DNA of 64,000 bases from Bugula neritina (GCA_964035545.1 OZ037767.1:11265081-11329080); one strand, 5' to 3'. Positions 25,251-38,500 are shown, counted from the stretch's first letter. The notes: generated by a model not told the origin, from the sequence alone. Translations and numbers: made by a program.

Positions 25251-26885
25251 GTTTACAAACATACACATACTGATACTTATAATAATAGTAAAGATTATAG
25301 GATTCACATTTCCATATTAATGTTCCCTATGACTTATACTCTGAGTATGAGTATGATACTGATTATGATATGCTCATATTGAGATTTGAGTCATGTTGAT
25401 GTTCGATACTCATTGAATTTGAATTAGTTACTATATACTCTGAAGTCATGGCTTGAGTATTTACTATAACCATTTCAGTATTTAGTGTTTGCTGTCAATG
25501 TAGCTATTACTATTAGACATAGCTTTTCAAAATAAGTTTCGACTAGTATCTATTTTAGTTTGAATTTTGATTTTAAATTAAATTGTATTGTAATTTTGAT
25601 TTTATGATTTTTCTAAGTATGGAGGCCATTGCTACATCATTATAATAATGCTAATCATATGGAATGTCATTCATTTATAGTCATAATATAAGCATTAATG
25701 CTTATTGCCATTATGATTGCATGACCTGCAAAAGAAGCTGAAACTTCAAAAGCCAAACACGATAAAATGCACCCATACTGTTGCACTGCGTGCACTGCAG
25801 CTTAATATCAGCCTAAGTGTACGGCATCCGTTTCCCCAGCTTCAAGTATCAGCATTATGACCATAGTACTACTATAAAAATAGTAGCTATGACTATCCAT
25901 GTGGAAATATTTTTTTAACCAAGTTCACTAGTTGTTGGTTAAAAAACTTTGAACAGGGACAACTTGTTCGAAGAGTATTCCATTCAGGAATTAACCTTAC
26001 CTCGAAACTCCTAACCTTAAAGCATAGCATATTATCACCAAAACACTATTGACCACATGTCATTCTATAAATTTACCTGATTCAAAATAATTTTGAAGAT
26101 AAGGATCAGAATGGTTTTGCTTTGTTATATTTGGACTGTGAGTTAAAGTCTTAGTTGTTTCTAACTTAGTCTTTTAGACTCTGACTACTAGCAAGGCTGT
26201 GCCTAACCCTATTCATGTTGTTAGGGTGATGGTGGTTTAGAGATAGTGGTAAACAAACTTACCTAGTGTGTACTCTGGCTAGTGAGCTGTTGGCTACTAT
26301 AAATAACATACTAGTAAATGAAAATTATGTTAGAATAACTATTGATAGTTTGATAAACGTGCCTAGATATATTATTCAAACATAAACCTGTTTATTTCAA
26401 ATCTTTTTATTTATAGAAAACTAAATTATGTAAGATGTTATAAATATTATAGAAGATATAGCTTAAAATTAATTTTATTTTTTATTTTTGTTTACAACTA
26501 TAACCTGTGCTAAAAGAGGAAATATGTAAATTAGAGAATATGTAATCCCTGAATACTTATAGAAAATGTTAGATAGTGAAAACTTATATGTTGAAAGTTA
26601 CAAGCATGTTTTAATTTCATTCAATTGTTATCAACATTGATTACAGCACTACTAAAAAGGCAAGGAGCCTTTTAATCATTTTATAATTTATTATTAATAC
26701 TTCTCTGTTCAAGTTATTCAGCTACTCATATAAAATAAGATTGTTTATCGCTACCATTTCATTACAAATGTCCAGCTTTATTTTTTTTTAAACTTTTCAT
26801 GAATATTTTATGATAGAAGAGTTAGCTGGCACTGTTTGCTTATCTAACTGCTTTCCTGAGTTTTACTGAACTTTAATAGGCATCA
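25251..26885. other. Upstream flank of OTUB1
   Basis: Non-coding, moderately AT-rich DNA. The stretch next to 26886 should contain the otubain 5' UTR and promoter. No clear promoter motif, ORF or repeat unit is visible. Confidence 0.35.
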
Positions 26886-29800
26886 ATGATGGAAGGTGAT
26901 GAAACATTGGCAGCATCTGCTACTACTAAAGCAGTAGAAGAAGAAAGCTTAGCAGGTATGTTCTGCTGCATACTCTTTTATATCATCTCTAGTTTCTAAT
27001 AAATTCATTGTTGAGATGGATGTGGAAATTTTGTGTCCTTAGTTCTTACACGTAAGAATCATTTGCTTTTCAGCACTCAATATGGATGAAGCTATTCTCT
27101 CTCAACGTAGAGGCATAGAAGAACAGGTTAGTGAGTCATCTCTCTCCTGTTGTGTTTTGCTATTGCTCGAATTTATTGTATCGCAGTTCAAATCTTTAAA
27201 AGTATAGCTAAATTTTTTATAAAGTTATATTTGCTGTAAATTTTTCAGCTGGTAGTAAACCTTCCACTATTTAACAAAAAATGCTTAGGTTCATAAATCT
27301 TGCTCAGACTTGTCTTTGCTTAGTCAGAGTCATTTGAGAAGATAACTCTATACCATATACGGTCATGCTATATAATCAGCATGAATATGTAATTTTATGC
27401 TGGTTTCTACCTAATCAATTTAATGCAGTTTAACCCTAACGCTCATTTTTTCTATAGAAATTTACGTTAGTGATTTGTTTCACTTGTGTTTTGCAGCAAA
27501 ACACGCGTAAAGTTTCTCATTTCCAACGACTCAAAAATCATTCCAAATTTTGTAAAATTTTACTCCAGTAATTTGCTTACAGTAAATTTTGAATTGTTAC
27601 TGCATATGTCTAACAGTGTCAACTGCACACATAATAATTAAACCACTTTTAAAGACTAATGTGAACTTAAAGTTTATGAAACATTTACCCTATTCAATCT
27701 AAAAGTGGGCTGTACACTTGTAATTCTGATGGCCACTATAAACAAAAATAATTATTTGACTTTAAACAGAATTATTTTATTTAAACGTGGATTATTTATA
27801 AATCATTCCTTAACCTTCAGATTGCCAGCGAGCAGCAGTATCTTGTGAGTTCAACTAGAGAATTATCTGAATTAGAACAAGATTATCAGCACCATGGGGA
27901 GTTTTCAGCTAGAATTCAGGTGAGTGCTCTAGGTGTATTGAATAACATACATATACTAGTGATTGCCACTGTTGTCTCTGAGAATAGATGTAAGATGTTG
28001 GTGAAGTCATACAGCGTTAATCTGCAGGTAATAAATTCCTGGCACGCAACATGTTCTATTCTTTCTATGCATAGTATTTTTTGAAGTTTGATTATATTGT
28101 TTTCAGCTCTAATTCTTCATGTTTAAGCAGAGGTTATATTTCTAAACAAAACTGAAAGATAAATTGCTCTTTTTAACGTATATTTTTATTTTTCTCATTT
28201 AAATGTAAAATTAATCCTACCATAACTTAGTTTTCTCAAATCAGATATACTTGCAATTTACATTTAATTACCAAATTTGCTATCCAACATGTCATAATTT
28301 CGTATTTTTTGAAAAAAATTGAGTTCAACACTTCACTTCTCTAAAATAAAGCAATTTAGAATCTTGTTTTGTAGGAGCTCAAGCTAATATACGGGTGTCT
28401 CAGGAGAACTCGGGCAGACGGGAACTGTTTCTACAGAGCATTTGGTTTCTCCGTTTTTGAAGCTCTGCGGAAAGATAAAGCTGCATATCAAGCGTAAGTT
28501 TGTTTCTAAGTGATTCAGCATAGCCTCAAGTTCGTAGTATTTTCACATAGCCTTAGTGTCATAGTCCTTTGACATAGCCTTAGTGTTATAGTCCTTTGAG
28601 ATAGCCTTAGCATCATACTCTTTTAAGGTAGCTGGTTGCCTTTAACTTTACTCTAAATTATTGGTTTTGAGTTTTACCAACAGTATATCAAAGACTAACA
28701 TTTAATGCATTTAATATTTAATATATTTGATGCGGGGATTTGTTATCTTGCATTTGGTACCTTGCATCTAGTTTCTTGTTGAACATATTCGAAAAGCTGC
28801 CTGTGTGCTGTCTTTTGCATAAGTTTTAACTGTATATACAGAGTTCATTTCTCTATTTCATAATATAAGTTATAGTTATGTTAATTTTAGATTTATTTTA
28901 CAGGTTTAGGAAGTCCGTCACTGAAGCTAAAGAGTATTTGGTTATCATAGGATATCCCACGTTTACTTTAGAGGATTTTTATGAAAATGTAACTAACTTA
29001 TTCGTAGAAACAGAGAAGTAGTTAAATAGTTTTATACTTGTACTATATGTTCAGTGCGTACGGTGCATGTGGCCATATTGGCTGATTGTCTGGTATTCAA
29101 CCAATCATGTACTCACTAACAACACATCTCTGGTATAAAACTGAAATTCCTTAAATGGTATGACTACATTGTTGCTCCAACTAAACATTTTCCCTGGTGA
29201 TTTTAGGACTGGCTGTTTAAAGCATTCTTTTATTCCTTGTCTTATTGCTGCTCACTGGTACACTGGTAAAAGCCAGTCAAACATACAAACATATACACAC
29301 ACTCCACACACTCCACACCACACACACACACTACACACGCACGCACACACACACACACCACACACACACACGCACATGCCTAGTACACAAGTGAGATTGA
29401 CGCACTCCGGGTGATGAGGCGCTGACAGTTTTTTTCTCAATTCAGCTGAAGTTTTATCATATGAATATTGGATTTGTTATATTTAATAACTTATTTAGAA
29501 TAGTTTCACTGTTAGTGTGTTTCAATACTGACCAGTAGCCGTGTTTATTGACCAGTATTGACAGGTATTGACAAGTATTGACAAGTATTGACAGGTAGTC
29601 ATGCTCACCATGTTACTGCGTATATAGTTTATAGGGGAATTAGACAAGGTGTGTGATGGTGAAGGATGCCCCATCAGCGAATTAGAAGAATTGTTCAATG
29701 ACAAAGGAATGTCAAACTATCTGGTTGTATTTTTACGGTAAGTTGATAACTCCAAATAAAGTTTTCTAACTTGTAGATTTTACAGTGTGACAACAAAAAC

Positions 29801-31415
29801 TGGACTAACAAACAAACTCTCCATCATGAAAGTGTTTCTGCTCAGAAAATTGAATTAGTCCTGTGACATATGATGCTGATTTATTTTTTTATTTCAGCGT
29901 AAGCTAGACTAAAAGTAAGTTAATAAGTTATACTAAGAATAAGTCATTAGTGAAACCGCTATAATCCCTATAACCACTATAAAACATGTTAATGTCATAG
30001 CTAGAGTGTGATAAAGTGCCATTGTGATATTGTAACACTCTGTTTTATTTGGCTTACATATGTTGTAGGTTGATTACATCATCGCAGCTTCAAAAAGAAC
30101 AAGATTTCTTTATTAACTTTATTGATGGTTACAGCACAGTAAAAGAGTTCTGCACACAAGTAAGACTGAAGTTGTAGTAAAATAATTTCCTTGTCATCTT
30201 GTAGTGCTATACAATATGAATAGTTGTTTTCTCTCCAAAAACTATACTTTTTACGAGAAGTTGTTTTTATAAAAGAAACCCATAATTGTTCGATATGACG
30301 GTGTCTGTGTCACTGGTTTTGTATATCTGTATTATCAGACTTCTACTGCATGTCTCAGAATCAAGCTATGGCATGTATAGCCAGTGGTTACACAAGTAAC
30401 CACTGGCTATACATGTATATTGCTAGATCAGCACTTGGACAGATAACTCTTAAATTACGTTTTTGCTGCTTCTCAAATAAATTTTATTTTGCTGTTTTTC
30501 TCTGTGTTGTAATATAAAAAGAGTAAAGTATTGCCGGTAGCTACCGTAACTGTAGAAACCTTGGTAGAACATTGACTGGGTGTTGGGAAAGATGCTAGTA
30601 TGTATTCTAAGCCTTGGATATCGAGCTTAGTTTTCCCCATTCTTTTCCAGTTAATGTGGAACTAATATGTCTTCTAGTCATCTGTGTAGAATTGGCACGT
30701 GTCTTTTCAATTGATCATTAGTGGTGAACATGGGTGAACGTTGTCATTCAGAAATTGGCGTAAATACTTTAATTTGAAACTAATTTAGCAAACTTAGTTT
30801 ATCAAGTTCAAGGGTTGGATAAGTTAAAACGTGTTTTATAGAATCAAGCATAATTATTAGGTCATTTGTTCAAACTTCTATAGTAATTATCCGGTGGTCT
30901 GGGGGGTTTTCAAACACTAGCAACAAATTTATTTTTTGGTGATTGTCTTTTTTTAAAAAACAAAACAGTTTCTCTTTCTTAAAGAAGTTTAAAGCGCCGG
31001 CTCTCCCGAAAGAAAGTGCATTTAACATGTACACAAAGCTACACAAAACTTGTTCAATTTCACCAATTCCCAATAAATTTCTTTGGTCATCAGTCTAGTA
31101 CCAATTATTGCTTATCTTGCTGCTTTTCAACATTTATTATTATATTCAGCTCTTTCCGCTCAACATGACATCAGATTTCTATTTTTGTAACAGGAGATTG
31201 AGCCAATGGACAAAGAAAGTGACCACGTGCAGATGAATGCCTTGACATCTGCTACTGGCATCTGCATGAGAGTATTCTGTATGGAGAGAGGTCAATATTC
31301 CACTGTGACATTCCCCAGTGATGGTAAACCTATCGTACATCTTTTGTACCGACCTGGACACTTCGACATCCTATATCCGTCTGCACATGCAACTGCTGAC
31401 CCACCTACTTCATAA
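26886..31415 (+). CDS. OTUB1: Otubain-type deubiquitinase (OTUB1), complete, 8 exons
   Basis: OTU-family cysteine protease that cleaves ubiquitin chains, chiefly Lys48-linked in animals. Exons: 26886-26955, 27074-27126, 27821-27919, 28375-28493, 28904-28988, 29628-29737, 30069-30159 and 31194-31415, giving about 282 residues (human OTUB1 271). Catalytic residues are present: Asp89 and Cys92 in RADGNCFYRAFGFS, His265 and Asp267 in YRPGHFDILY. Other landmarks are TLEDFYEN, MSNYLVVFLRLITS, TVKEFC and EIEPMDKESDH. The donor of exon 5 is AAT|GTAACT (28988/28989), not the later in-frame GTAGTT. Only this choice, joined to the acceptor at 29627/29628, keeps phase and aligns with the family (EDFYEN-FIGEL). 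The N-terminal 45 residues are acidic and variable, as expected. The last dozen residues (SAHATADPPTS) run into a minisatellite that supplies the stop codon. OTUB2 is less likely given the length. Confidence 0.93.
28518..28627. repeat. 27-bp tandem repeat, about 4 copies, OTUB1 intron 4
   Basis: Units of the form ACATAGCCTTAGTGTYATAG plus TCCTTTG. The middle two are nearly identical and the outer two diverged. Confidence 0.85.
29293..29377. repeat. CA-rich microsatellite, OTUB1 intron 5
   Basis: Imperfect (CA)n with interspersed CTCCACAC and CGCACG. ORFs on both strands here are repeat artefacts. Confidence 0.95.
29546..29597. repeat. 10-bp tandem repeat, about 5 copies, OTUB1 intron 5
   Basis: Units of TATTGACARG (first unit TATTGACCAG), ending about 30 bp upstream of the exon 6 acceptor. 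Confidence 0.9.
30372..30415. repeat. Perfect hairpin, 20-bp arms, OTUB1 intron 7
   Basis: CATGTATAGCCAGTGGTTAC at 30372-30391 is followed after four bases by its exact reverse complement at 30396-30415. Confidence 0.95.
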
Positions 31416-31556
31416 TCTAGTGGCCCGCCTACTTCGTAATCTATTGGCCCGCCCACTCTGTAATCTAATGTACTGCTCACCCTGTAATCTAATGTACCGC
31501 CTACTCTGTACTCTAATGTACCGCCTACTCTATCTAGTGTCACGCCTACTCTGTTT
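31400..31556. repeat. 24-bp minisatellite spanning the OTUB1 stop codon
   Basis: About 6.5 units of CCGCCTACTCTGTAATCTAA plus a variable TGTA-like tail. The first unit encodes the last residues (PPTS) and the TAA stop of OTUB1; the rest is 3' UTR. The minus strand reads as an artefactual octapeptide repeat. Confidence 0.88.
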
Positions 31557-31782
31557 CACTTTGATCTGCTAGTTCTACTCTTCACCTATTTTTTCAGCTT
31601 CCGTATAGAAAATTTTCTTTTGTCAAAATAACTTGAAAACTTGTATCATAGGTTTTGCTTTTGACTTTTGGATTAAAATATCAGGTTTTCTTATTATAAC
31701 CTGTTAGATAAATTTCACTGTAATATATTGTCCATGTATTATATGCAATCTCGCCCATTATAACGTATTGCATTATCTTCAA

Positions 31783-31788
31783 AATAAA
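31783..31788 (+). promoter_or_regulatory. Candidate polyadenylation signal of OTUB1
   Basis: AATAAA about 370 bp after the otubain stop codon. Position is plausible, but other AT-rich near-matches exist. Confidence 0.4.
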
Positions 31789-34684
31789 TTATAATTATAA
31801 TCAAGATAATATTTATATTTTATTTGCTACCCATGAAAGTTTATGAGAAAAGAGGCATTTATGGTTGTGATGTTTTAAGTTTCATCAGTTCCTGTATTTG
31901 CTCATTTCTAGAAAATGTAAAGCACTTTGCTATTATGATAAAAACACACTCCTAGGTGAAACTAGCATAGGGATTCTGAGGGTTTTAGCTGAATCAATTT
32001 CCCACCATTGAATTGAGAATTCTGCTAATGTTTGATACCCTTCACCTGTGATTTCTTTATGTTGGGTGATTAAAGATTGTGTTGTGTTTTGGCTCCTCAG
32101 ATTTCAATCCAACACAAAAAATGCCTTTGGAATTGAGAGTGGGCAACTAATGGAGATATAAACACTCACCCGGTAGCTCCTTGGTTTAATCATTATTGGC
32201 CAGTTTACCCAAATTCACTGAATTTCTTGTGTTTTTGAGTTTTGCTTTTATAATAAAATTTTCTTCTAGTATCTGCAATGCTGCCTAAACACGTGATACT
32301 TAACTTAAATGTGTAGAGTACTATCATTTCTATTCACAAAACTCTGCCTTGCTGAGTTTTTATCCAGAGATCATGGTGAAGATTTTCAGCCACTGGGGCT
32401 CAGCATGTTAAACTGTTCATTCCTATCAAAAGGTTGCAGGGAATGCAGTTGATTTTTTTAAATTATTTATTCCCTTTGCACATAAACCTACCCACAGATG
32501 ATTAAATTTAAATGTAGCTAATGAGCATAAAATTGTGCGCATCACTAAATATAATAAATTAATTAAAAATGATTTCGTCTTTCTTGTACTCGATGACTTG
32601 CTATTGTTTTTATATTTGTCTTAGACTTTCATAACATACAATAATATGACATGGTATATTTGTATGAATTGCAATTAGAGAAAAAAGCAAATTGTCCGCC
32701 TAGGGATTTTCACATAATATATTTGAATTCCTGTTTCACTCTTTTGACTTCCGAGCATGAACACGTATTAATTACAAAATTAAACATAGGCAAAAGTTTG
32801 AATGCAGTAAACTTTTTAATTATGTGAGGTGATGATGATATATATAGTATAGCCAGCGTTTGCACTTATTATCCTTTCCTGGTAAACTAAGTTCTGGTGT
32901 TGAGTCGGGTGGAGGTACAGATGCCCGCAATAGCATCCTGAAAAGTTGAGGTTTTAGCAGTTGCACTAAAAATCTTTCCTTTAGAGACACGCAATGAGAT
33001 AAACACCAAACAACCACACATAAAGTTCATCTGCTAGTGGAAGGAAACTACAAATTGAATTTGGCATAACGAGCTACTCATGTAGATTCTATTTGCCATG
33101 TAAGAGGTTATACTGCTATAATATGCCAGCTAATGACAGCCTAAGCTAATAATATTCATGTTGACTAAAATATTTTAATGCAATAGTGGTGTATAGCAGC
33201 AATTAGAACAACAAAACATTTTTCGTCCACTTTATATTTCTAAAATATATACCAGCTGATGCATGCATGCTTCAATTACAAATTCATAATTCAGTTATTC
33301 ACTCTATAGTCTATGCATACTTTAGTATTCAATGTTTAGCAGTTTCTCATTCTGTAAGCGTCCTCACAGGATTTCATACAGAATTATTTAATTTCCCTGT
33401 GAATATTTAATATATTTTTTCCACAAAGCAAACCTCATGTTGTCTGGCAGATTACATATGTTACTTCATGTTGCATTAATAATATCTGATTAATCTAATT
33501 GTGAATTTGGAGACTGCACGAGCATTGCAAATATACACTTGATTTATATCTGCCTTTCAAACAAAAGAATTACTGTCAATGATACAAAAAGATGTAACAA
33601 ACAAGAAGTTAATGAAGATGCTAGCTGGGTGACAGAGTGTCCCTGTGTCAGGTTGTGTGGATGATTTAGATAGTGAATGTCGCCACCGTTAATGTTTAAC
33701 TAACTAATCAATCAAAGAATTGCTAAAATAGTTTCAACTAACCATAATTATAAAATGTTTGTTTTAAAAGTGTCATTATAAATGAGCAAAATTCATACTT
33801 TATAGATTTTGGCAAAAAGAAACTTGCAGTAGACTATGTATGCAGATTGTTTAGACTAATGGTACAAGTTTAACATCAATTTCAGGAATTTGAAAATTCA
33901 ATCGATGTTCTAATTTCTCAAATTATATACCATAAATTTGTTATTTTCACTCAAACTCATCTTGTAATTGTTTTGCAAGATGATAAAATAGTTGTAGTTT
34001 AAATTTTACATTTTAATTTTTACTTGAATGAAACTAATAAACACGTTATTAACATTGGTTTTTCGCAGCCCATCCTATTAGAACTTGAAGACTAGAGATA
34101 ATTTGCATGGCAAAGAAGCTCAGGTTTTCAACAAGCTATTAGAAAGTTAACAAAGTAGACAAGAAAACTATTACAGAATGAAAAGTTATTAGGTCATTGA
34201 TAGATCTATTACTCATCGGCAAAGAGAGTTCATCTTGTTTTTAATAGTGATATTTGCTCCACTTGATTCAGATAACAAAAGAGTCATTTTTCAAGATGGA
34301 ATAAATACTATTTAGCAATAATCACTTCCATTCACTTACTTCTTTAAGCAATTGTCTTCAATTATTCCACAAGTCACAAAATCAATGGAAAGTTTGAAAA
34401 CTTGATTTTTGTTTTGGTTCATCCTCTGCATTATTTGTCTGCCAAACAATAGTCCGTCAATAGTTCCATTCAAATCTACACACATGATTGAAAACATTTT
34501 GAAAAAATAAAGAACACAATCAGGGGTGAGAGCAGTGCTTTGGGATTTTATCTGTGCATTGGTCTATTATTTACAAAAGTTTAAATTGTATCAGACATTA
34601 ACCAAACATTAGTGGAGAGACGAATTCAACTGAGGCATAACTAATGCTTAGTCAAAAATAAGTAAGGTAAAGTTAATGTACTAA
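31789..34684. other. Gene-poor region after OTUB1
   Basis: AT-rich, no recognised gene. On the minus strand 32954-32823 looks exon-like: an acceptor-like AACTTTTCAG is followed by an open frame (ASVPPPDSTPELSLPGK, later CKRWLYY) to a stop. No homology or partner exon was found, so it is not called. Confidence 0.35.
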
Positions 34685-34891
34685 ATGATTGTTTGCAAAA
34701 TGGCTGGCACAATGAATTGGAGGCAGATAATGATGCTTTCCTTGTGTCTTCTTGGATGGGTCATCAAGGGTGTTTGCCATGCAGATGCTAAAAGAGTCAC
34801 TCCAAGTCAAGTACAAGCTAAACGTCCAACTCCCAGCTGGAGTTCTACTGAACCAAGTGACCTGAGCACACCAAAACTCAGCCTATTTTAG
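34685..34891 (+). CDS. Candidate short secreted peptide precursor
   Basis: ORF of 68 codons with three candidate starts (34685, 34700, 34712). From the third Met it reads MNWRQ followed by a hydrophobic core (IMMLSLCLLGWVI), then GVCHA, which resembles a signal peptide with cleavage after Ala. The rest contains two Lys-Arg pairs (ADAKRVTPSQ and QAKRPTPSW), dividing it as a prohormone would be, and ends STPKLSLF. This is inference from composition. I know no family for it, and the AT-rich surroundings give no codon-use support. A chance ORF or a single exon of something larger is quite possible. Confidence 0.27.
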   Translation: MIVCKMAGTMNWRQIMMLSLCLLGWVIKGVCHADAKRVTPSQVQAKRPTPSWSSTEPSDLSTPKLSLF

Positions 34892-37800
34892 TTTATCACA
34901 AGTAATTATATTTGTTTATTTTGTATCAACCTGCTGCTGCCAATGCCCAGCTAAGAGGTTAAGAGATACATCTGTGTATTAGATTTCAGACGAGTTTACG
35001 TTATACAGAAATGAGCTTCCACAAGCTACATTTTTATGAAATATATAATGACATCATTTCATAACATATATTAATATAGTAAACAAACTAATTATGCATT
35101 TACATACAGTAACTAAACAATAAAAATGACAAACTGAACAAAGCAGTAAAGTCGGGTGGTCATATAATATACCGTAAACCTGTGAAAACAAACCACACCA
35201 TATATCATCAGGTGTCAGTAATCTGATACTTATAATATACTGACACCTTCCTTAGTTGGTTAGAGGTTAATCTACCTCAATATCTTTTACAAATAAATAA
35301 GAGTCAAGTAATACTGGCTTCTAATAACATACTAGCTTATAACTTAACATTTAAATGCTGAATCTAAGAATTATTCAATTTTATTTTGTTTTTTAGAGTT
35401 AATGCAAATAGTAAGTAGTAAGTACATACTAAAAAGTTGTCACCTGCAGCTTTTAGGTTAAAATATTATGTAATTATGCGAGTAATTAAAATATCTAGTT
35501 TTTGGTTTAGGTTTGGAGAGCATATCTACACCTTATTTTACGGACAACTTCTTATGCTACAGATTTTTCCTGAAGGAGAATCGCAGACGTGCGTCTACAC
35601 ACTTGTTCAGTTATTTATAACTACTTGCAGCTGCACAAACACAGCAACCAGTAGCCTAATTATATTTTTATATAAGTTTAAAATATGTATAACAATACTT
35701 ATGTTACATGTATATACCTATAATTATTGTGATCTAATATTAAGTCCAAAATGTGCTGAAAAGCTCCTATAAAAACGTATAAACTAAAAAGACTTCTCTA
35801 CCAGTAGCTTTTAGCTTAAAAGTAATTTTATATGATAATAAAATATGCATATGTATATAAGTTGTTTCTGGTCATTTATTTTGCATTTAAAAATTTGAAG
35901 TGCATTTTAATTTTGTTGGAATAGGCTGTAACAATGCTTCATATTTGCAAGAAAAATTAATAAAATACTAAAATATATAAATTTATCAGCAGTATGATTG
36001 CAATATTGTTTTAGCCTAATAACTGGTCCAAATTATAGTTGGGCTTTTGTCACTTTAATTGCAAATTATATGCCAAAACCAATCTTGATTTTTGATCTGA
36101 TTTTCCACACCTTGTCCTGGTTGTCAAAGCTATCATGTTACTCTTTTCTCATCGGCATAGCCCTTGGGCTATAGAAAGATTCTGCACATAAACAGCACAG
36201 TATGTCGGGTCTGAAAACAGTAGGCAATGTGCCTGATGGAAAAATTAAATCTTTTGTTACACTCTAAAGTATTTGTTTATATTGCTTTGTAATTTACAAT
36301 GTCCTCAATGAGATAGTGAGATTACTGCGATTGCATTTTCTTGTTTACCCACAGTGTTTTAGAGTGTGTATTCTAAACAACGGCTATGTTGACATATAAT
36401 ATCTCAGTACTAATTAGCTCATGGCAAATTAAACAAAGGCATAAAGCAACATTGGGCTAAGTAAAAGATACAACTTATTCACATAAAATATTTTAAACAT
36501 TGCTGTACTCAAACCATAACATTGACAGATTTGACACTTGCAATATTAATAATACAAAAACAATACAAACATGCAGTTACAGTCATTTTCAACTGTTTAG
36601 ATTATGCTATGTGTTTGATTCTAATGCTGGTTAATAGCCTTATTTTCAATACATTTAATATAACATAAACACTACTTCTAATTTATAAGCAACCCCATTG
36701 TCTTGAGCTCAGATGTGATTGTTTTATAGTGCAGACAGCTTCTATGTAAAGTTCATTCTACAGATAGCTTATAATAAATTTAAAAGGTATCTAAATAAAT
36801 TGAAGCCAATAAATGTAAGTTTGGAAGAAGGAAAATATCTTCACTTACAAGAACCAGTAAAAGAAACAGTGTGCTCTAGAAATAAGATGAGCTAAAATAT
36901 TCTTATTTTAATGCAGTTTTCGGGCCTTTTAATATTGATTTAAAACTTTATGAACCAAATTTTGAGAATTTTTTTTGTTTAATATCAAATAAATTTTTGT
37001 CACGATCATGTTGCTTTTTCCTTTTCCTAATAATATTGCTGTAGCATTTGAAACTTACAACAGTAGTATATACCCAAAGAAGTGCTAATTTGCTTGATAC
37101 ACTACACCTGCCTCTATCTCTATCTGTGAAAGCCTAGCGGCAGCAACAGCAGACATCTGACTGCACATCTGACTGCACATCTTCTGCTTCATTTCTTCAT
37201 CATATAATACCTTGGGTAATCATAAACTGTGCAAATCTCTCCTTTACTTCCTAAATTAATTATGAAGCTGTGCATGAGACTTGCTTATCATAGTTTTAAA
37301 TGCTTATCTATGCTTCAACTATTATATTAGGCTTGAGGCTTCATTCATGTGAAAAGAAGTGTTGTCAGCTTAGGGTTTGGTCTGGAGTTTTGTCTGTTTT
37401 ACTCTATATGTACTTCTGTCAAAATTTAGTTAGAAAAGTTGCTTGTTTTCCTTTCCTCAAAACCTGAAACATGGATGAGTCTAACTTGTGAGTGCATACA
37501 GACTCTACATAAAGTTTCTACGAACCTGCTATTAATAAGTACCATCCAAGATAATTTCAGCTCAAAAAGAGGTTTAATAAATACAAAAACACTCCATATT
37601 ATTACAAAAAGCTTTCTATACGTAAAGTTTTGTGAAATTTAAAAGACTATTCATATTAGCTAATATACAAAACTTATTTCAAATGTTTCCTTCAGATTCA
37701 ATGTTTATATTTACCTCTTACCATGCAACACTCTGAGTCTTTACCTACAAGTATGTGCTTTAACTATTTTATATATAACTATGTTTTATATTTTATATTG

Positions 37801-38398
37801 TTTAAATACTAAACATATATTTTAGCCACCTTAAAGTAGAAACAGCTCAGCTTTATTTGTGACAAAATATTAGTGTTTTGTAATTTCCTTTTGATATGCT
37901 GGTTTAGATATTATATGCTCCTTCAATGCTCAAAGCATATAATATTATGTAGACATAATATGAAAACAGACACACAGAGTGTTACACTTGCACTGAGTGG
38001 TATAACACTTTATGAATTACTATAATTAACTGATAGGGATCTGCTATCAATTTGAACATCAAGGTTTATATTGCATGTATATTTAATAGCAACAGTATAC
38101 ATGTGGTCTGGCATGTCAGGCTGTAACTGCGTATTATAGTTCAAGTTCCTCACAATATTATTCATATTAATTATGTTTATTTGTGTGTATATATTTAGGT
38201 GTTTAGACAAGTGCAGTAATTATGCATATCTGTTTATTACTGACTGGAAAATATTTGAAGATATGGTTGGCTGACTGGGAGCCATAACACCAATTATAGT
38301 TCATTCACACAAGTCTATGCATGGGTGTCTAATAAGATACTTCTAGTCACGTACTGCTTTCTGATGGCCTGATGGTAGCAGATATACTCAGTGAGATG
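34892..38398. other. Gene-poor region, nothing assigned
   Basis: AT-rich non-coding sequence. A loose pair of similar segments (about 35429-35470 and 35788-35832, CTAAAAAG...AGCTTTTAG) flanks an ORF of 111 codons at 35437-35772. That ORF has low-complexity, membrane-like composition and I do not accept it as a gene. Confidence 0.35.
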
Positions 38399-38500
38399 AG
38401 GGATAGAAGTATTGCTATAAGAGAAAGGCAGGTAGAAAAGGTGTGACCATGGTCACACCTTTTCTACCTGCCTTTCTCTTATAGCAATACTTCTATCCCT
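38399..38500. repeat. Perfect 102-bp palindrome
   Basis: Bases 38399-38449 and 38450-38500 are exact reverse complements with no spacer. The centre is GTGACCATGGTCAC, and symmetry breaks at both outer edges. It lies in gene-poor DNA about 180 bp before an AT microsatellite. Confidence 0.97.

Noticed and set aside
28989-29022. OTUB1 exon 5 extended to the GTAGTT donor
   Set aside because: Phase does not fit either acceptor before GAATTAGAC, whereas AAT|GTAACT with the acceptor at 29627/29628 fits phase and the family alignment.
29160-29440. His/Thr/Pro-rich and Cys/Val-rich ORFs
   Set aside because: CA microsatellite read on both strands.
31292-31543. Minus-strand repeat protein (YRVGGTLD units)
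   Set aside because: Reading of the 24-bp minisatellite at the OTUB1 3' end.
32823-32954. Possible terminal exon on the minus strand (ASVPPPDSTPELSLPGK)
   Set aside because: It has a good acceptor-like sequence and an open frame, but no partner exon, homology or transcript evidence.
35437-35772. 111-codon plus-strand ORF
   Set aside because: AT-driven composition, no motif, no splice context and no recognised family.
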